DNA of 64,000 nucleotides from a halophilic archaeon (GTDB taxonomy: Archaea > Halobacteriota > Halobacteria > Halobacteriales > Haladaptataceae), in contig QNGA01000001.1 of the NCBI GenBank assembly GCA_003298465.1, positions 62,001 through 126,000 of the forward strand, in the 5' to 3' direction. The translations under genes were made by a program, and so were the position numbers. The notes under the pieces are model-generated. The model searched no databases, was not told the origin of the DNA, and worked only from the letters and a program-made list of their open reading frames with translations. Positions 6,395 to 16,340 of the stretch are shown in pieces; positions within the stretch are counted from its first letter, which is position 1; each line of letters begins with the position of its first letter.

Positions 6395-9247
6395 CTACTC
6401 CAGGTGGACGGCGGGCCGCATCGGCACCGCGTGGCGGGCCTTGTCCGCCGGGTCCGGAACGTCCTCGCCCTCGCGGTACACCGCCACGTCGGCGTCGAAC
6501 TCGCGCTCCAGGAAGTCGCGGGCGTTCTCGTAGACGGCCACCTCGTCCACCTCGGTCAGCACCTCGACCTCCGCGTCGGGGCGTTCGCGCACGTCTTCGA
6601 CCAGGTCCTGCACGAGGTCGTTGACCGCGTCGCCCTTCTCGCGCAGTTCCTCCTTCTGCATCACGCTGCCCATCACTGCGCCTACGTCGGGACCGGTCTC
6701 CACCACCTCCGAGAGCACCGTCCGCTTCCAGTCGGCGGCGACGTAGACGCGGACGGTGTCGGGGTCGGTGTCGGTCACGTCGACAATGTCGCGCACGTCG
6801 TCGGTCAGGTGCTCGACCAGTCGCTCCTCCAGTTCGGTGCGCGCGCTCTCGAACTCGGGGTCCGGTTCGGGCCACTCCGCCTCGGCGATGGGGTCGCCCG
6901 TCAGCCGCTCGTGCAGTTCCGTCGCCAGGAACGGGACGAACGGAGCCAGCAGGCGCAGGCGGGCGGACAGCACCTCGCGCAGCGTCCAGCGCGCGCCCGG
7001 CCGGTCCAGGTCGGCGCGCTTGCGGTACCACTTCAGGTGCTCCTCGAAGCCGTAGAAGGCGACCTGGCTGGCGGTCCGGGTCTCGAAGCGGTCCATCGCC
7101 TCCGTGGCCTCCCGAATCGTGTCCTGCAGCTTCGTCAGCAGCCAGCGGTCGACGTGCTCCAGGTCGGGGTCGCCCGCCTCGCCCTCGATGATGTCGGCGG
7201 CGCGGTTCCAGAACCGGTCCAGCTGGTCGCGGGTGCTCTCGACCTGCTCGGAGCGCCAGTCGTAGTCCTGCCACGGCTCGGCGCTGTTCAGCAGGAAGAA
7301 GCGGACGGTGTCCGCGCCGTACCGCTGGATGGCCTCCTGGGGCAGGACGACGTGGCCCTTCGAGGAGGACATCTTCTCGCCCTCCAGCAGTCCCATCCCC
7401 ATCACGGTGATGCCCTTCGGCCAGTCCGGCTTCTCGAAGAACTCCGCGTGGTGGAACAGGTAGAAGGTCAGGTGGTTGCTGATGAGGTCGTTGCCCGAAC
7501 AGCGGTAGTCGACGGGATACCAGTAGTCCCACTCCTCCCGCAGGTCCAGCGCCGTCTCGTCGGGGTCGTCCGTCTCTTCGGGGCCGAAGAACAGCGTGTC
7601 GAAGAAGTTCCGGTCCAGTTCCTCGACCGGCACGTCGTCGATGCGGTGGGCGATGGTGTAGTAGGACATGTAGATGGTCGAGTCCGACAGCGGCTCGATG
7701 ACGAACTCGTCGTCCCAGGGCAGTCGGGTGCCCAGCCCGTAGTTGCGGATGGCCGGCCACTCGTTCAACCAGTCGATGGTGTGGTCGTACTGCTCGCGCG
7801 TGTTCTCCGGGATGGCGTCCAGTTGCGCGACGGCGTCGTGGGCCTTCCGTTTCCACTCCTCGTCGTCGTACCGCAGGAACCAGGTCTCCTGCTTGGCGAC
7901 CTCCACGTCGCCGCCGCACCGACAGACGACCTCCTCGCTGAACTCCTGCATCGAATCGAACGACCCGCGGGCCTCGAAGTCGGCCTTCAGTTCGTCGCGC
8001 ACGTCCTCGACGACTTCGCCCGCGTAGTCGCCGTACATCTCCTTCAGCGTCCCCGAGTGGAACTCGCGGTTGTACACCTCCTGGGTGGCGTCCTCCAGCG
8101 CGGGGTCGTCCGAGGACTCGATGCCGTGTTCGGAGACGGCGTCCCGCGCGGGGAACTCGCCGTACCCCTCCACGTCGATGATGGCCTTCGGCTCGATGGC
8201 CTCGACCGCCGCGGGGTCGATGCCGTACCGCTCCATCCGGGCGTCGTCGTCTTTCGCTTCCCGCAGCGCCACCCAGTCGTCCGGCGAGTGGGCGGGCACG
8301 GACATCACGACGCCGGTCGCGTTGTCGGCGTCGACGAACGACGCGGGCAGCACCAGCACCTCGTCGCCGGTGACGGGATTGGTGACGCGCTCGCCGACCA
8401 GTCGCTCGCCCGCGAAGTGGTCGTGGACCGTGACGTCGCGCTCCTGCAGTTCCAGCTTCTCGACCGCCGCCTCGGAGACCAGCCAGCGCTCGCCGTCCAC
8501 CGCGGCCTCGACGTAGTCCGCGTCGGGGTCGATGTACGCGTTCGTGACGCCGTGGACCGTCTCGGGTCGCAGCGTCGCCATCGGGACCGTCACGTCTCGC
8601 TCGTCGCCCGTCCAGCCGAACTTGACCAGCGTGTACTCCTGGAACTCGGCCTCCTCGCCTTCCAGCAGGTCGTGGGTCGTGACGGGGTTCCGTTCGTTCG
8701 TGCAGTACTTCACCGGATGCAGGCCCTTCTCGAGCAGTCCGCGCTCTTTCAGCGTCTCGTACTGCCAGGTGATGAACTTCGAGTAGCGGTCGTCGTTCGT
8801 CGTGAACTGCCGCCGCCAGTCGATGGACAGCCCCAGCGACCGCATGTTCTTCCGGTAGCTCTCCTCGATGAAGTGGCGGGCGTATCCCATCGGCGTCTCC
8901 ATCTCCGCCAGTTCGTCGTCGGAGACGTTGTACGTGTCCTGCAGCACCGACAACTGGTCCTCCTCGCGGTTCTTCAGGCGCTCGACGGCCCCGACGATGG
9001 GGGTTCCCGTGACGTGCCACGCGATGGGGAACAAGACGTTGTCCCCCTGGAGACGGCGGTAGCGCGCCCACACGTCGGGCACGGTGTAGGTCCGGGCGTG
9101 ACCGATGTGCATCCCGCCGCTGGGATAGGGATAGGGAACCGTGACGAAGGTCGCCTCCTCGTCGGAGGGGTCCACCTCGTATCGACCCTCCTCAGCCCAA
9201 CGGGACTGCCACTTCTGTTCGACCTCCCGCGGGTCGTACTCGTCCAT
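6395..9247 (-). CDS. leuS: Leucyl-tRNA synthetase
   Basis: This class Ia synthetase (950 aa) charges tRNA-Leu. The N-terminal Rossmann fold has the HIGH motif at 47-50 (GGMHIGHARTYTVPD). The CP1 editing domain carries TLRPETVHGVTNAYI. The KMSKS loop is KMSSSKG at 625-631. An anticodon-binding helical domain and a C-terminal tail follow. The ATG at 9247 puts the HIGH motif at the usual distance from the N-terminus; the longer open frame to 9526 reads into non-conserved sequence and the ilvE gene. It is divergent from ilvE with a 193-nt shared promoter region, an apt pairing because both act on leucine. Confidence 0.97.
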   Translation of the reverse strand: MDEYDPREVEQKWQSRWAEEGRYEVDPSDEEATFVTVPYPYPSGGMHIGHARTYTVPDVWARYRRLQGDNVLFPIAWHVTGTPIVGAVERLKNREEDQLSVLQDTYNVSDDELAEMETPMGYARHFIEESYRKNMRSLGLSIDWRRQFTTNDDRYSKFITWQYETLKERGLLEKGLHPVKYCTNERNPVTTHDLLEGEEAEFQEYTLVKFGWTGDERDVTVPMATLRPETVHGVTNAYIDPDADYVEAAVDGERWLVSEAAVEKLELQERDVTVHDHFAGERLVGERVTNPVTGDEVLVLPASFVDADNATGVVMSVPAHSPDDWVALREAKDDDARMERYGIDPAAVEAIEPKAIIDVEGYGEFPARDAVSEHGIESSDDPALEDATQEVYNREFHSGTLKEMYGDYAGEVVEDVRDELKADFEARGSFDSMQEFSEEVVCRCGGDVEVAKQETWFLRYDDEEWKRKAHDAVAQLDAIPENTREQYDHTIDWLNEWPAIRNYGLGTRLPWDDEFVIEPLSDSTIYMSYYTIAHRIDDVPVEELDRNFFDTLFFGPEETDDPDETALDLREEWDYWYPVDYRCSGNDLISNHLTFYLFHHAEFFEKPDWPKGITVMGMGLLEGEKMSSSKGHVVLPQEAIQRYGADTVRFFLLNSAEPWQDYDWRSEQVESTRDQLDRFWNRAADIIEGEAGDPDLEHVDRWLLTKLQDTIREATEAMDRFETRTASQVAFYGFEEHLKWYRKRADLDRPGARWTLREVLSARLRLLAPFVPFLATELHERLTGDPIAEAEWPEPDPEFESARTELEERLVEHLTDDVRDIVDVTDTDPDTVRVYVAADWKRTVLSEVVETGPDVGAVMGSVMQKEELREKGDAVNDLVQDLVEDVRERPDAEVEVLTEVDEVAVYENARDFLEREFDADVAVYREGEDVPDPADKARHAVPMRPAVHLE

Positions 9248-9440
9248 ACGGTGACTTCTGGACTTGCACCTAAAAGAACTACCATACCTGACTGGTGAAC
9301 CTGTCAGGGTGTCGAAAGGGTCGGTCGTCCCGTCGACCGGCGCCGACGACCGGAGAGAAACTCGTCGACGAGTAATTCTCGACAATCGTACGGGAGCAAT
9401 CGTCAAAACTGATAACCCTGGCCTCCGATTGAACTGACGT

Positions 9441-10370
9441 ATGAGCTTCGACGAAATGGACGTGGACACGATCTGGATGAACGGCGAGTTCGTCGACTGG
9501 GAGGACGCACAGGTCCACGTCCTCACGCACGGACTACACTACGGGAGCGGCGTGTTCGAGGGAGTGCGCTGCTACGAGACCGAGGAGGGGCCGGCCATCT
9601 TCCGCTGGGAGGAACACCTCGAACGTCTCTACAACTCCTGCAAGCCGTACGACCTCGACATCGAGTACGAACGCGAGGAGTTGACGGAGGCGACGCTGGA
9701 ACTCATCGACCGCCAGGACCTCGCGTCCTGCTACATCCGACCCATCGTCTACTACGGCTACGACAGCCTCGGCGTCAGCCCGGGCGACTGCCCGACCGAC
9801 GTGACCATCGCCGCGTGGCCGTGGGGCGCGTACCTCGGCGAGGAGGCCCTGGAGAACGGCGTCGAGGTGATGGTCTCCTCGTGGCGCAAGCACGCCTCCA
9901 GCCAGATTCCGACGAACGCCAAGACGACGGGGCTGTACGTCAACAGCATGCTCGCCGGCGAGGAAGCCCGTCGCAACGGCTACGTCGAGGCCATCGTCCT
10001 GAACAAGGAGGGCAACGTCGCCGAGGGCCCCGGCGAGAACCTCTTCCTCGTCCGCGACGGCGAGATTCACACGCCCGGCCTCTCCCAGTCCATCCTCGAC
10101 GGCATCACCCGCGATACCGTCGTCACGCTCGCGGAGGAGATGGGCTACACGGTCCACGACGACGCGACCATCAGTCGCGGCGAACTCAACACCGCCGACG
10201 AACTGTTCTTCACGGGCAGCGCCGCCGAGGTCACGCCCATCCGGCAGGTCGACAACGTCGAAATCGGCGACGGCGGTCGCGGCCCCGTCACCGAGGAGAT
10301 ACAGTCGCGCTTCTTCGACCTCGTCAACCGGCGCACCGACGACCACGACGACTGGTTCACGTACGTCTAG
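9441..10370 (+). CDS. ilvE: Branched-chain amino acid aminotransferase
   Basis: This fold-type IV PLP enzyme (309 aa) interconverts Leu/Ile/Val and their 2-oxo acids with 2-oxoglutarate/glutamate. Motifs are HGLHYGSGVFEGVRCY near the N-terminus, the Schiff-base lysine Lys161 (TNAKTTGLYVNS), and EGPGENLFLVRDGEI and FFTGSAAEVTPI for the PLP phosphate and carboxylate. Length and start (ATG 9441) match bacterial and archaeal IlvE. It is a single gene, with a weak TATA-like TGATAACC about 30 nt upstream. Confidence 0.96.
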   Translation: MSFDEMDVDTIWMNGEFVDWEDAQVHVLTHGLHYGSGVFEGVRCYETEEGPAIFRWEEHLERLYNSCKPYDLDIEYEREELTEATLELIDRQDLASCYIRPIVYYGYDSLGVSPGDCPTDVTIAAWPWGAYLGEEALENGVEVMVSSWRKHASSQIPTNAKTTGLYVNSMLAGEEARRNGYVEAIVLNKEGNVAEGPGENLFLVRDGEIHTPGLSQSILDGITRDTVVTLAEEMGYTVHDDATISRGELNTADELFFTGSAAEVTPIRQVDNVEIGDGGRGPVTEEIQSRFFDLVNRRTDDHDDWFTYV

Positions 10371-10534
10371 AGACCGCCTTTTCGCTGCGTCGGTCGCGCT
10401 TTCGGACGACCGCTCCGCGCAGAAATCCAAACCGAAAAGACGCGCTCGCTCGCATCTTCGACGGCGTCGCGGCCGGTGGAGTCCCGGGAGCGACCGCTGC
10501 CGGATGGAGAGAGCCGAAAGAAAGCTCGCAGAAC

Positions 10535-11227
10535 TCAGCTCGTGACGACGACTTCGCCTTCCGCCATCTCGGCCTCGCGCGCCTCGCGTTCCTCGTCTTC
10601 CTCCTCCTCTTTCTTCGCCTTGATCTTCTTCATCCGGAAGATCTCCTCGCGCTCCTGCTCTTCGAGCTTCTGCTCGATGTAGTCCTGGGCGTCGTGTAGC
10701 TCCGGGAGCAGCTTGAACTCCAGGGCGTTGACGCGGCGCTTGGTCGTCTCTATCTCGTCGAGCATCTTCTTCATCGCCGTCTCCACCTCGGCGGCGAGGA
10801 TGATGCTCTCAAGCAGTTGTTCGTACGCCTCGGCGGCCTCGTCGATGCGGGCGCTCGTTCCGAGCACGCCGTACCCGCGCTCGTCGAGCGACTTCTTCAC
10901 CTTCGAGGACTCGATCTGCGGGACGACGACGCCCATGATGTTCTTCGACTCGGTCGTGATCTCGGGGTGTTCTTTGAGCGCCGCGGCGGCCCCGCGAACG
11001 GCGACGTCACCCTCCATCGCTCGCGCCATGTTTATCTTCTGCTGGGCCGTCTCGTAATCCTCGTCGAGTCCCGAGCGCACGTCCTGGGCCTGGTCGAGGA
11101 TGTCCATGAACTCCATGATGAGGCCGTCGCGCTTCTTCTCGAGCGTGTCGTGACCCCGCTCGGAGAGCTCGATGCGGTCCTCGATCTGCATCAAGTTCTT
11201 CCGAGTGGGTTTGACGTCCTTGGCCAT
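10535..11227 (-). CDS. atpD: A-type ATP synthase subunit D (central stalk)
   Basis: This 230-aa central-stalk subunit rotates inside the A3B3 head. It starts [14 protein letters not shown] and is rich in long helices: an N-terminal helix at about 5-65 and a C-terminal helix at 140-205 form the antiparallel coiled coil. The conserved segment [14 protein letters not shown] lies at about 165-180. The tail beyond 200 is charged ([18 protein letters not shown]). It is separated from atpB by an opposite-strand gene and so needs its own promoter; a GGTTAACC block lies about 30 nt before the ATG. Confidence 0.96.
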   Translation of the reverse strand: MAKDVKPTRKNLMQIEDRIELSERGHDTLEKKRDGLIMEFMDILDQAQDVRSGLDEDYETAQQKINMARAMEGDVAVRGAAAALKEHPEITTESKNIMGVVVPQIESSKVKKSLDERGYGVLGTSARIDEAAEAYEQLLESIILAAEVETAMKKMLDEIETTKRRVNALEFKLLPELHDAQDYIEQKLEEQEREEIFRMKKIKAKKEEEEDEEREAREAEMAEGEVVVTS

Positions 11228-11253
11228 CTTGGCGGGGTCTTGTGTCTCGAACG

Positions 11254-11261
11254 GGTTAACC
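11254..11261 (-). promoter_or_regulatory. Possible promoter element of atpD
   Basis: GGTTAACC is centred about 30 nt before the atpD ATG (11227). It is the only A/T-containing candidate close enough for a leaderless or short-leader transcript. Confidence 0.3.
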
Positions 11262-11341
11262 TTTTACAGTCGATTTCGACGGGGCCAGATTTTTCGTACG
11301 GCGACGCCAACGCTCGACCGACGCAGGCCCGCCCCGGAACC

Positions 11342-12709
11342 ATGCCTTCCGACGACCGAACCCGACGCGACTCGAATCGCCCCGTTCGCCTCCTGCACTA
11401 CGCGGACCTCGAGAACGTCTACGACCGCCCCGAGCGCGTCGGCCGCCTCGCCGGGCGTATCGACGCCCTCCGGGACGACGCGACGCTCGTCGTCGGCGCG
11501 GGCGACGACACCGCGCTCGGCACCCTCGCGCTGTTCACGGACGCGGGGCGAGCGCAGGCCCGTCCGTTCTTCGAAGCGCTCTCCCCGGACGCCGAGACCT
11601 TCGGCAACCACGAGTTCGACCGGGGGACCGAGCGCGCGCTCGAACTCGCGCGGACGACCCCCCAGGCGTGGCTCTGTGCGAACGTCGCCGACTGGGCCGA
11701 CGGAGGACGCTCGGCGTTCCCCGACGGGGTGGCCCCCTCCGCGACGTTCGACGCCGGCGACCGGCGCGTCGGCGTCGCCTACCCGAAGACGGCCGAGATG
11801 AGCGGCGCTGACCTGCAGTTCACGGACCCGGCGGCGGCGGTGAACCGGGAAGCCGCCCGCCTGCGCGAACGCGGGGCCGACCGCGTCGTCGCGCTCGCGC
11901 ATCTCGGCGACGACCCGGCGTTCGCCGCCGCCGTCGACGCCGACGCGGTGCTCTGCGGCCACGAGACCGAACGCCGGATTCGCCGCGTCGATGGGACGCT
12001 CCTCGTCCAGACCGCCGACGGCGAACTCGCCGAGGTGACGCTGGGCGACGACCCGGACGCGACGGTTCACGACGTCGCCGACGCGCCGCTCGACGAGGAC
12101 GTGACGGCGACCTACCGGCGTCGCCGCGCGGCCGCGGGAGTCGACGCGGTCGTCGCCAGCGTCGACGACCCCATCGAGCGCACCCCCGACGTTCGCTACG
12201 GCGGCGAGTGCCGACTCGGCAACTTCGTCACCGACGCCTACCGCGCGGAGGCCGAGGCGGACGTCGGACTCGTCCACTCGGCGTCGCTGCGCGAGGGACC
12301 GCCGCTCGCGGGCGACGTGACGGTCGGCGACGTGGTCGGGGTCGCGCCGTTCCCGACGGCCCTGGTCGAACTCGAACTGTCCGGGAGCGACCTCCGGGCC
12401 GCCGTCGAGTGGACCGGGGAGCCGTTCGGTCGCGACGACGGCGTCGGCCTCCACGTCTCCGGCATGTGCGTCCGCCGGGACGGGGACGGCGACCTCCGGG
12501 CGGTGCGCGTCGGCGGCGAACCGCTCGACGCCGGGGCGACGTACTCCGTCGCGCTGATGAACTACCTGCCGTCCGTCGAGCAGTTCCCGACGCTGACGGC
12601 GGAGGACGTCGTCGCGGAGTACGGACCGCAGTACGAGCACCTCGTCGCACACGCGCGGGCGGGCGGTCTGGCCGCCGTGGAGTGCGAGGGTCGCATCCGC
12701 CGGGAGTAG
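11342..12709 (+). CDS. 5'-nucleotidase/metallophosphatase-like protein
   Basis: This 455-aa protein has the two-domain plan of UshA/5'-nucleotidases. The N-terminal calcineurin-like phosphoesterase domain (about 18-250) has GAGDDTALG, FGNHEFDRG and ALAHLGDD. The C-terminal 5'-nucleotidase domain (about 255-450) has GECRLGNFVTDAYR and VELELSGSDL. No signal peptide is visible, so it is probably cytoplasmic, unlike bacterial UshA. Two metal ligands look altered: the first motif reads ADLEN where DxH is usual, and the last reads GHET where GHxH is usual. Activity is therefore uncertain. It lies antisense-oriented between atpB and atpD. Confidence 0.85.
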   Translation: MPSDDRTRRDSNRPVRLLHYADLENVYDRPERVGRLAGRIDALRDDATLVVGAGDDTALGTLALFTDAGRAQARPFFEALSPDAETFGNHEFDRGTERALELARTTPQAWLCANVADWADGGRSAFPDGVAPSATFDAGDRRVGVAYPKTAEMSGADLQFTDPAAAVNREAARLRERGADRVVALAHLGDDPAFAAAVDADAVLCGHETERRIRRVDGTLLVQTADGELAEVTLGDDPDATVHDVADAPLDEDVTATYRRRRAAAGVDAVVASVDDPIERTPDVRYGGECRLGNFVTDAYRAEAEADVGLVHSASLREGPPLAGDVTVGDVVGVAPFPTALVELELSGSDLRAAVEWTGEPFGRDDGVGLHVSGMCVRRDGDGDLRAVRVGGEPLDAGATYSVALMNYLPSVEQFPTLTAEDVVAEYGPQYEHLVAHARAGGLAAVECEGRIRRE

Positions 12710-12802
12710 CAGAACGGGACCGGTTCGCCGACGGTCCGGAACAGACGCCGCTGGTCGGTTCGAGCGTCGTCGCGCCGAAAAAGTGCCGCGAAACGGCGGT
12801 CG

Positions 12803-14233
12803 TCAGTCGGCCGTGGCCTCTTCGACGTCGGCCTCGGCCGTCTCGTCTTCGGGGTAGTACTCGTCGATGAGGTCCTCGTCGACGCGGTTGAGTTCCTCGC
12901 GGGGCAGCATGCCCAGGAGGTCCCAGCCGATGTCCAGCGTCTCCTCGATGGAGCGGTTCGTGTCGAAGCCCTGGTCGACGAACTCGTCCTCGAACCGGTC
13001 CGCGAAGTCGAGGTACTTGTTGTCACGCTCGGAGAGCGCCTCGCGACCGACGATGTTCACGAGGTCGCGCAGGTCCTCGCCCTCCGCGTACGCGGCGTAC
13101 ATCTGGTCGGAGACGTCGCCGTGGTCCTCGCGCGTGAGGCCCTCGCCGATACCGTCGTCCATCAGCCGCGAGAGGCTCGGCAGGACGTTGATCGGCGGGA
13201 CGACGCCCTGGCTGTTGAGGTCGCGGTCGATGTAGATTTGACCCTCGGTGATGTACCCCGTCAGGTCCGGGATGGGGTGGGTGTCGTCGTCGCCCGGCAT
13301 CGTGAGAATGGGAATCTGGGTGACCGACCCGTCGCGGCCCTCGATGCGGCCCGCGCGCTCGTACAGCTGGGCGAGGTCGGTGTACATGTACCCGGGGTAG
13401 CCACGGCGACCCGGCACCTCTTCGCGGGCCGCGCCGATCTCGCGCAGGGCCTCGCAGTAGTTGGTCATGTCCGTCAGGATGACCAGCACGTGGTAGCCCT
13501 TGTCGAACGCGAGGTACTCGGCGGTGGTGAGCGCCAGCCGCGGCGTGACCGTCCGCTCGACGGCGGGGTCGTCCGCGAGGTTCATGAAGACGACCGACCG
13601 CTCCAGCGCACCGGTGCGCTCGAAGTCCTCCATGAACTCGTTCGCCTCTTCGGCGGTGATACCCATGGCGCCGAAAACCACTGCGAACTCCGAGCCCTCG
13701 TCGTCCTCGCCGGCTTCCTCTTCCTCCGGGACGGTCGCCTGGCGGGCGATCTGGAGCGAGAGCTCGTTGTGCGGCAGGCCGGACCCGGAGAAGATGGGGA
13801 GCTTCTGGCCGCGGACCAGCGTGTTCATGCCGTCGATGGCGGACACGCCGGTCTGGATGAACTCCTCGGGGTACTCGCGGGCCGTCGGGTTGATGGCCGC
13901 GCCGACGATGTCCTCGCGGCGGTCCGGGACGATTTCGGGGCCGCCGTCGATGGGTTCACCGGACCCGTCAAGGACGCGTCCGAGCAGGTCCTCCGTGACG
14001 GGCATCTTCATGGTTTCACCCAGGAACCGGACCGAGGCGTTGCGGTCGATGCCGCCGGTCCCCTCGAACACCTGGATGGAGACGAGACCGTCGCTCGATT
14101 CGAGCACCTGGCCGCGTAGCGTTTCGCCCTCCGGCGTCTCTATCTCGACGATTTCGTCGTATCCGATAGGTTCGTCGACCTCGGCGAACACCAGCGGACC
14201 GCTGATCTCCGTGATTGTCTGGTACTCTTTCAT
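12803..14233 (-). CDS. atpB: A-type ATP synthase subunit B (non-catalytic nucleotide-binding)
   Basis: This 476-aa regulatory subunit alternates with AtpA in the A3B3 hexamer. The N-terminal beta-barrel begins [17 protein letters not shown]; the nucleotide-binding region has [20 protein letters not shown] in place of a true P-loop, as usual for B. Conserved stretches are [26 protein letters not shown] and [20 protein letters not shown]. The C-terminus is very acidic. It starts 2 nt after the atpA stop and is the last gene of the contiguous atp run. Confidence 0.97.
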   Translation of the reverse strand: MKEYQTITEISGPLVFAEVDEPIGYDEIVEIETPEGETLRGQVLESSDGLVSIQVFEGTGGIDRNASVRFLGETMKMPVTEDLLGRVLDGSGEPIDGGPEIVPDRREDIVGAAINPTAREYPEEFIQTGVSAIDGMNTLVRGQKLPIFSGSGLPHNELSLQIARQATVPEEEEAGEDDEGSEFAVVFGAMGITAEEANEFMEDFERTGALERSVVFMNLADDPAVERTVTPRLALTTAEYLAFDKGYHVLVILTDMTNYCEALREIGAAREEVPGRRGYPGYMYTDLAQLYERAGRIEGRDGSVTQIPILTMPGDDDTHPIPDLTGYITEGQIYIDRDLNSQGVVPPINVLPSLSRLMDDGIGEGLTREDHGDVSDQMYAAYAEGEDLRDLVNIVGREALSERDNKYLDFADRFEDEFVDQGFDTNRSIEETLDIGWDLLGMLPREELNRVDEDLIDEYYPEDETAEADVEEATAD

Positions 14234-14235
14234 CG

Positions 14236-16002
14236 TTAGTACTTCTCCCTGAGCTCTTCTTTGATGTCTTCTTCGAGGTCCGCGACGAACGCATCCGCCT
14301 CGTCGTCCGGCGTCGTCGCGATGCGGTTGAGCCGCGGTGCGGCCTCGATGTCGGTGATCTCCTCGACCGGCACGCCCGCGTCAAGCGCTTCGAACGCCGC
14401 GTCGTTGTACGTCTGGATGGCCTTGAGGATGAGGTACGTCTTCTCCGGCGGACAGTTCGTGTCCACGTCGTGCAGCGCGTTCTGCTGGAGGAACGCCTCG
14501 CGGATGTAGCGGGCGACCTCCAGGGTGAGCTGCTGGTCCTCCGGCAGGGCGTCCTTGCCGACGAGCTGGACGATCTCCTGAAGTTCGTCCTCCTCGTCGA
14601 GCACGTCAACCGCCCACTGGCGCGTCTCGGGCCAGTCCTCGGCGACGTTGTCCTCGAACCACGGGTCGAGCTGGTCTTTGTACAGCGAGTACGACTCGTT
14701 CCAGTTGATGGCCGGGAAGTGCCGGCGCTCCGCGAGGTCGGCGTCGAGCGCCCAGAACGTCTTCACGATGCGCAGCGTGTTCTGGGTGACCGGCTCCGAG
14801 AAGTCACCGCCCGGCGGGCTGACCGCGCCGACGACGGTGACCGACCCCTCGGTGTCGTTGATGTTGTCGAAGTAGCCGGCGCGCTCGTAGAACTCGCTGA
14901 GGCGCGCGGCGAGGTACGCGGGGTACCCCTCCTCGCCGGGCATCTCCTCCAGCCGGGAGGAGATCTCGCGCATCGCCTCGGCCCACCGCGAGGTGGAGTC
15001 GGCCATCAGCGCCACGTCGTACCCCATGTCGCGGTAGAACTCCGCGATGGTGATGCCCGTGTACACGCAGGACTCGCGCGCCGCGACCGGCATGTTCGAC
15101 GTGTTGGCGATGAGGCAGGTGCGGGACATCAGCGGCTTCCCGGTCTTGGGGTCTTCCAGTTCCGGGAAGTCCTCGATGACCTCCGTCATCTCGTTGCCGC
15201 GTTCGCCACAGCCGATGTAGACGACGATGTCGGCGTCGGCCCACTTGGCGAGTTGCTGCTGGGTGACCGTCTTGCCGGAGCCGAACGGGCCCGGAATCGC
15301 GGCCGTCCCGCCCTTCGCGAGCGGAAACAGGCCGTCCTGGACGCGCTGGCCCGTCACCAGCGGCGTGCGCGGCGTCTTCTTGTCCCTGGCGGGCCGCGCC
15401 TCGCGGACCGGCCACTCCTGCTGCATCTGGATCTCCTCGCCGTTGTCGAGTTCGACGACCGTCTCCGTGACGGAGTAGTCACCGTCGCTCGTGGAGACGA
15501 CCTCGCCGCCCTCGTAGTCCGGCGGGACCATCACCTTGTGCTCGATACTCTCGGTCTCCGGAACGGTCCCAACTACGTCGCCGGGGGCGACCTCGTCGCC
15601 CTCCTCGACGGTGGACGTGAACTCCCACGTCCGGTCCTGGTCGATGCCGGGGGCGTCCACGCCGCGGTCGAGGAACGCGCCCATCTTCTCTTCGAGGACC
15701 GTCAGCGGGCGCTGGACGCCGTCGTAGATGGAGTCCAGCATCCCCGGTCCGAGGTCCACCGACAGCGGCTCGCCCGTGTTCTGGACGGGTTCGCCGGGGG
15801 CGACGTTGGACGTCTCCTCGTAGACCTGGATGGTCGTAATGTTCCCTTCGATCTCGATGACCTCGCCCATCAGGCCTTCGTCGCCGACGTAGACGACGTC
15901 GTTCATCCGGGCGTCGAGGTCCGTGGCGGTGACCACGGGACCGCTCACGCTCTCGATTTCGCCGTCCTCTCGAACGGCGTCGGTGTCTGTTGCTTGGCTC
16001 AT
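14236..16002 (-). CDS. atpA: A-type ATP synthase subunit A (catalytic)
   Basis: This 588-aa catalytic subunit makes or hydrolyses ATP. It has an N-terminal barrel, the non-homologous insert characteristic of A/V-type A subunits (about 115-200), and a P-loop GPFGSGKT at 238-245. The Walker B region is [19 protein letters not shown], followed by [30 protein letters not shown]. It is uninterrupted: no intein is present at the P-loop, a site used by inteins in some archaeal and yeast homologues. ATG 16002 overlaps the atpF stop by 4 nt, indicating translational coupling. Confidence 0.98.
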   Translation of the reverse strand: MSQATDTDAVREDGEIESVSGPVVTATDLDARMNDVVYVGDEGLMGEVIEIEGNITTIQVYEETSNVAPGEPVQNTGEPLSVDLGPGMLDSIYDGVQRPLTVLEEKMGAFLDRGVDAPGIDQDRTWEFTSTVEEGDEVAPGDVVGTVPETESIEHKVMVPPDYEGGEVVSTSDGDYSVTETVVELDNGEEIQMQQEWPVREARPARDKKTPRTPLVTGQRVQDGLFPLAKGGTAAIPGPFGSGKTVTQQQLAKWADADIVVYIGCGERGNEMTEVIEDFPELEDPKTGKPLMSRTCLIANTSNMPVAARESCVYTGITIAEFYRDMGYDVALMADSTSRWAEAMREISSRLEEMPGEEGYPAYLAARLSEFYERAGYFDNINDTEGSVTVVGAVSPPGGDFSEPVTQNTLRIVKTFWALDADLAERRHFPAINWNESYSLYKDQLDPWFEDNVAEDWPETRQWAVDVLDEEDELQEIVQLVGKDALPEDQQLTLEVARYIREAFLQQNALHDVDTNCPPEKTYLILKAIQTYNDAAFEALDAGVPVEEITDIEAAPRLNRIATTPDDEADAFVADLEEDIKEELREKY

Positions 16003-16340
16003 TCGTTGTCACCTTGTTCGTCTTCGTCCATAAGGTCGATACCGATCGCTCGCTTGATCTTGTCGCGGAGACCGCCGCTTCCCGCGCCGCCGCCCAGCGT
16101 GACGAGGGTCGGTTCGACGCTCGTCTCCACGTCGTTGCGGACGTTCCGCGAGAGGTGCGACATGTCCTCGTCGTGCATCACGATGATGCCGACGTCGTCG
16201 TCGTCCATGACGCGACTCACGGCGTCGTCGAGTTCCGACTCCTTCTTGTCGTCCGGGACGTTCTCGAACTTCCGGACGCCGGCGAGCCGGAACCCGGTCG
16301 TGAACTCCGGACTGCCGATGACGGCTATCTCCTGGCTCAT
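15999..16340 (-). CDS. atpF: A-type ATP synthase subunit F
   Basis: This 113-aa central-stalk subunit has a CheY-like Rossmann fold: [18 protein letters not shown], then [14 protein letters not shown], and a C-terminal helix [13 protein letters not shown]. It binds the rotor subunit D. Its ATG at 16340 overlaps the atpC stop by 4 nt and its stop overlaps atpA, so it is tightly embedded in the operon. Confidence 0.95.
   Translation of the reverse strand: MSQEIAVIGSPEFTTGFRLAGVRKFENVPDDKKESELDDAVSRVMDDDDVGIIVMHDEDMSHLSRNVRNDVETSVEPTLVTLGGGAGSGGLRDKIKRAIGIDLMDEDEQGDNE

Noticed and set aside
6332..9298. A 988-codon open frame antisense to leuS
   Set aside because: leuS carries HIGH, the editing domain and KMSSSKG. 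The antisense product is Val/Leu/Arg/Asp-rich without motifs.
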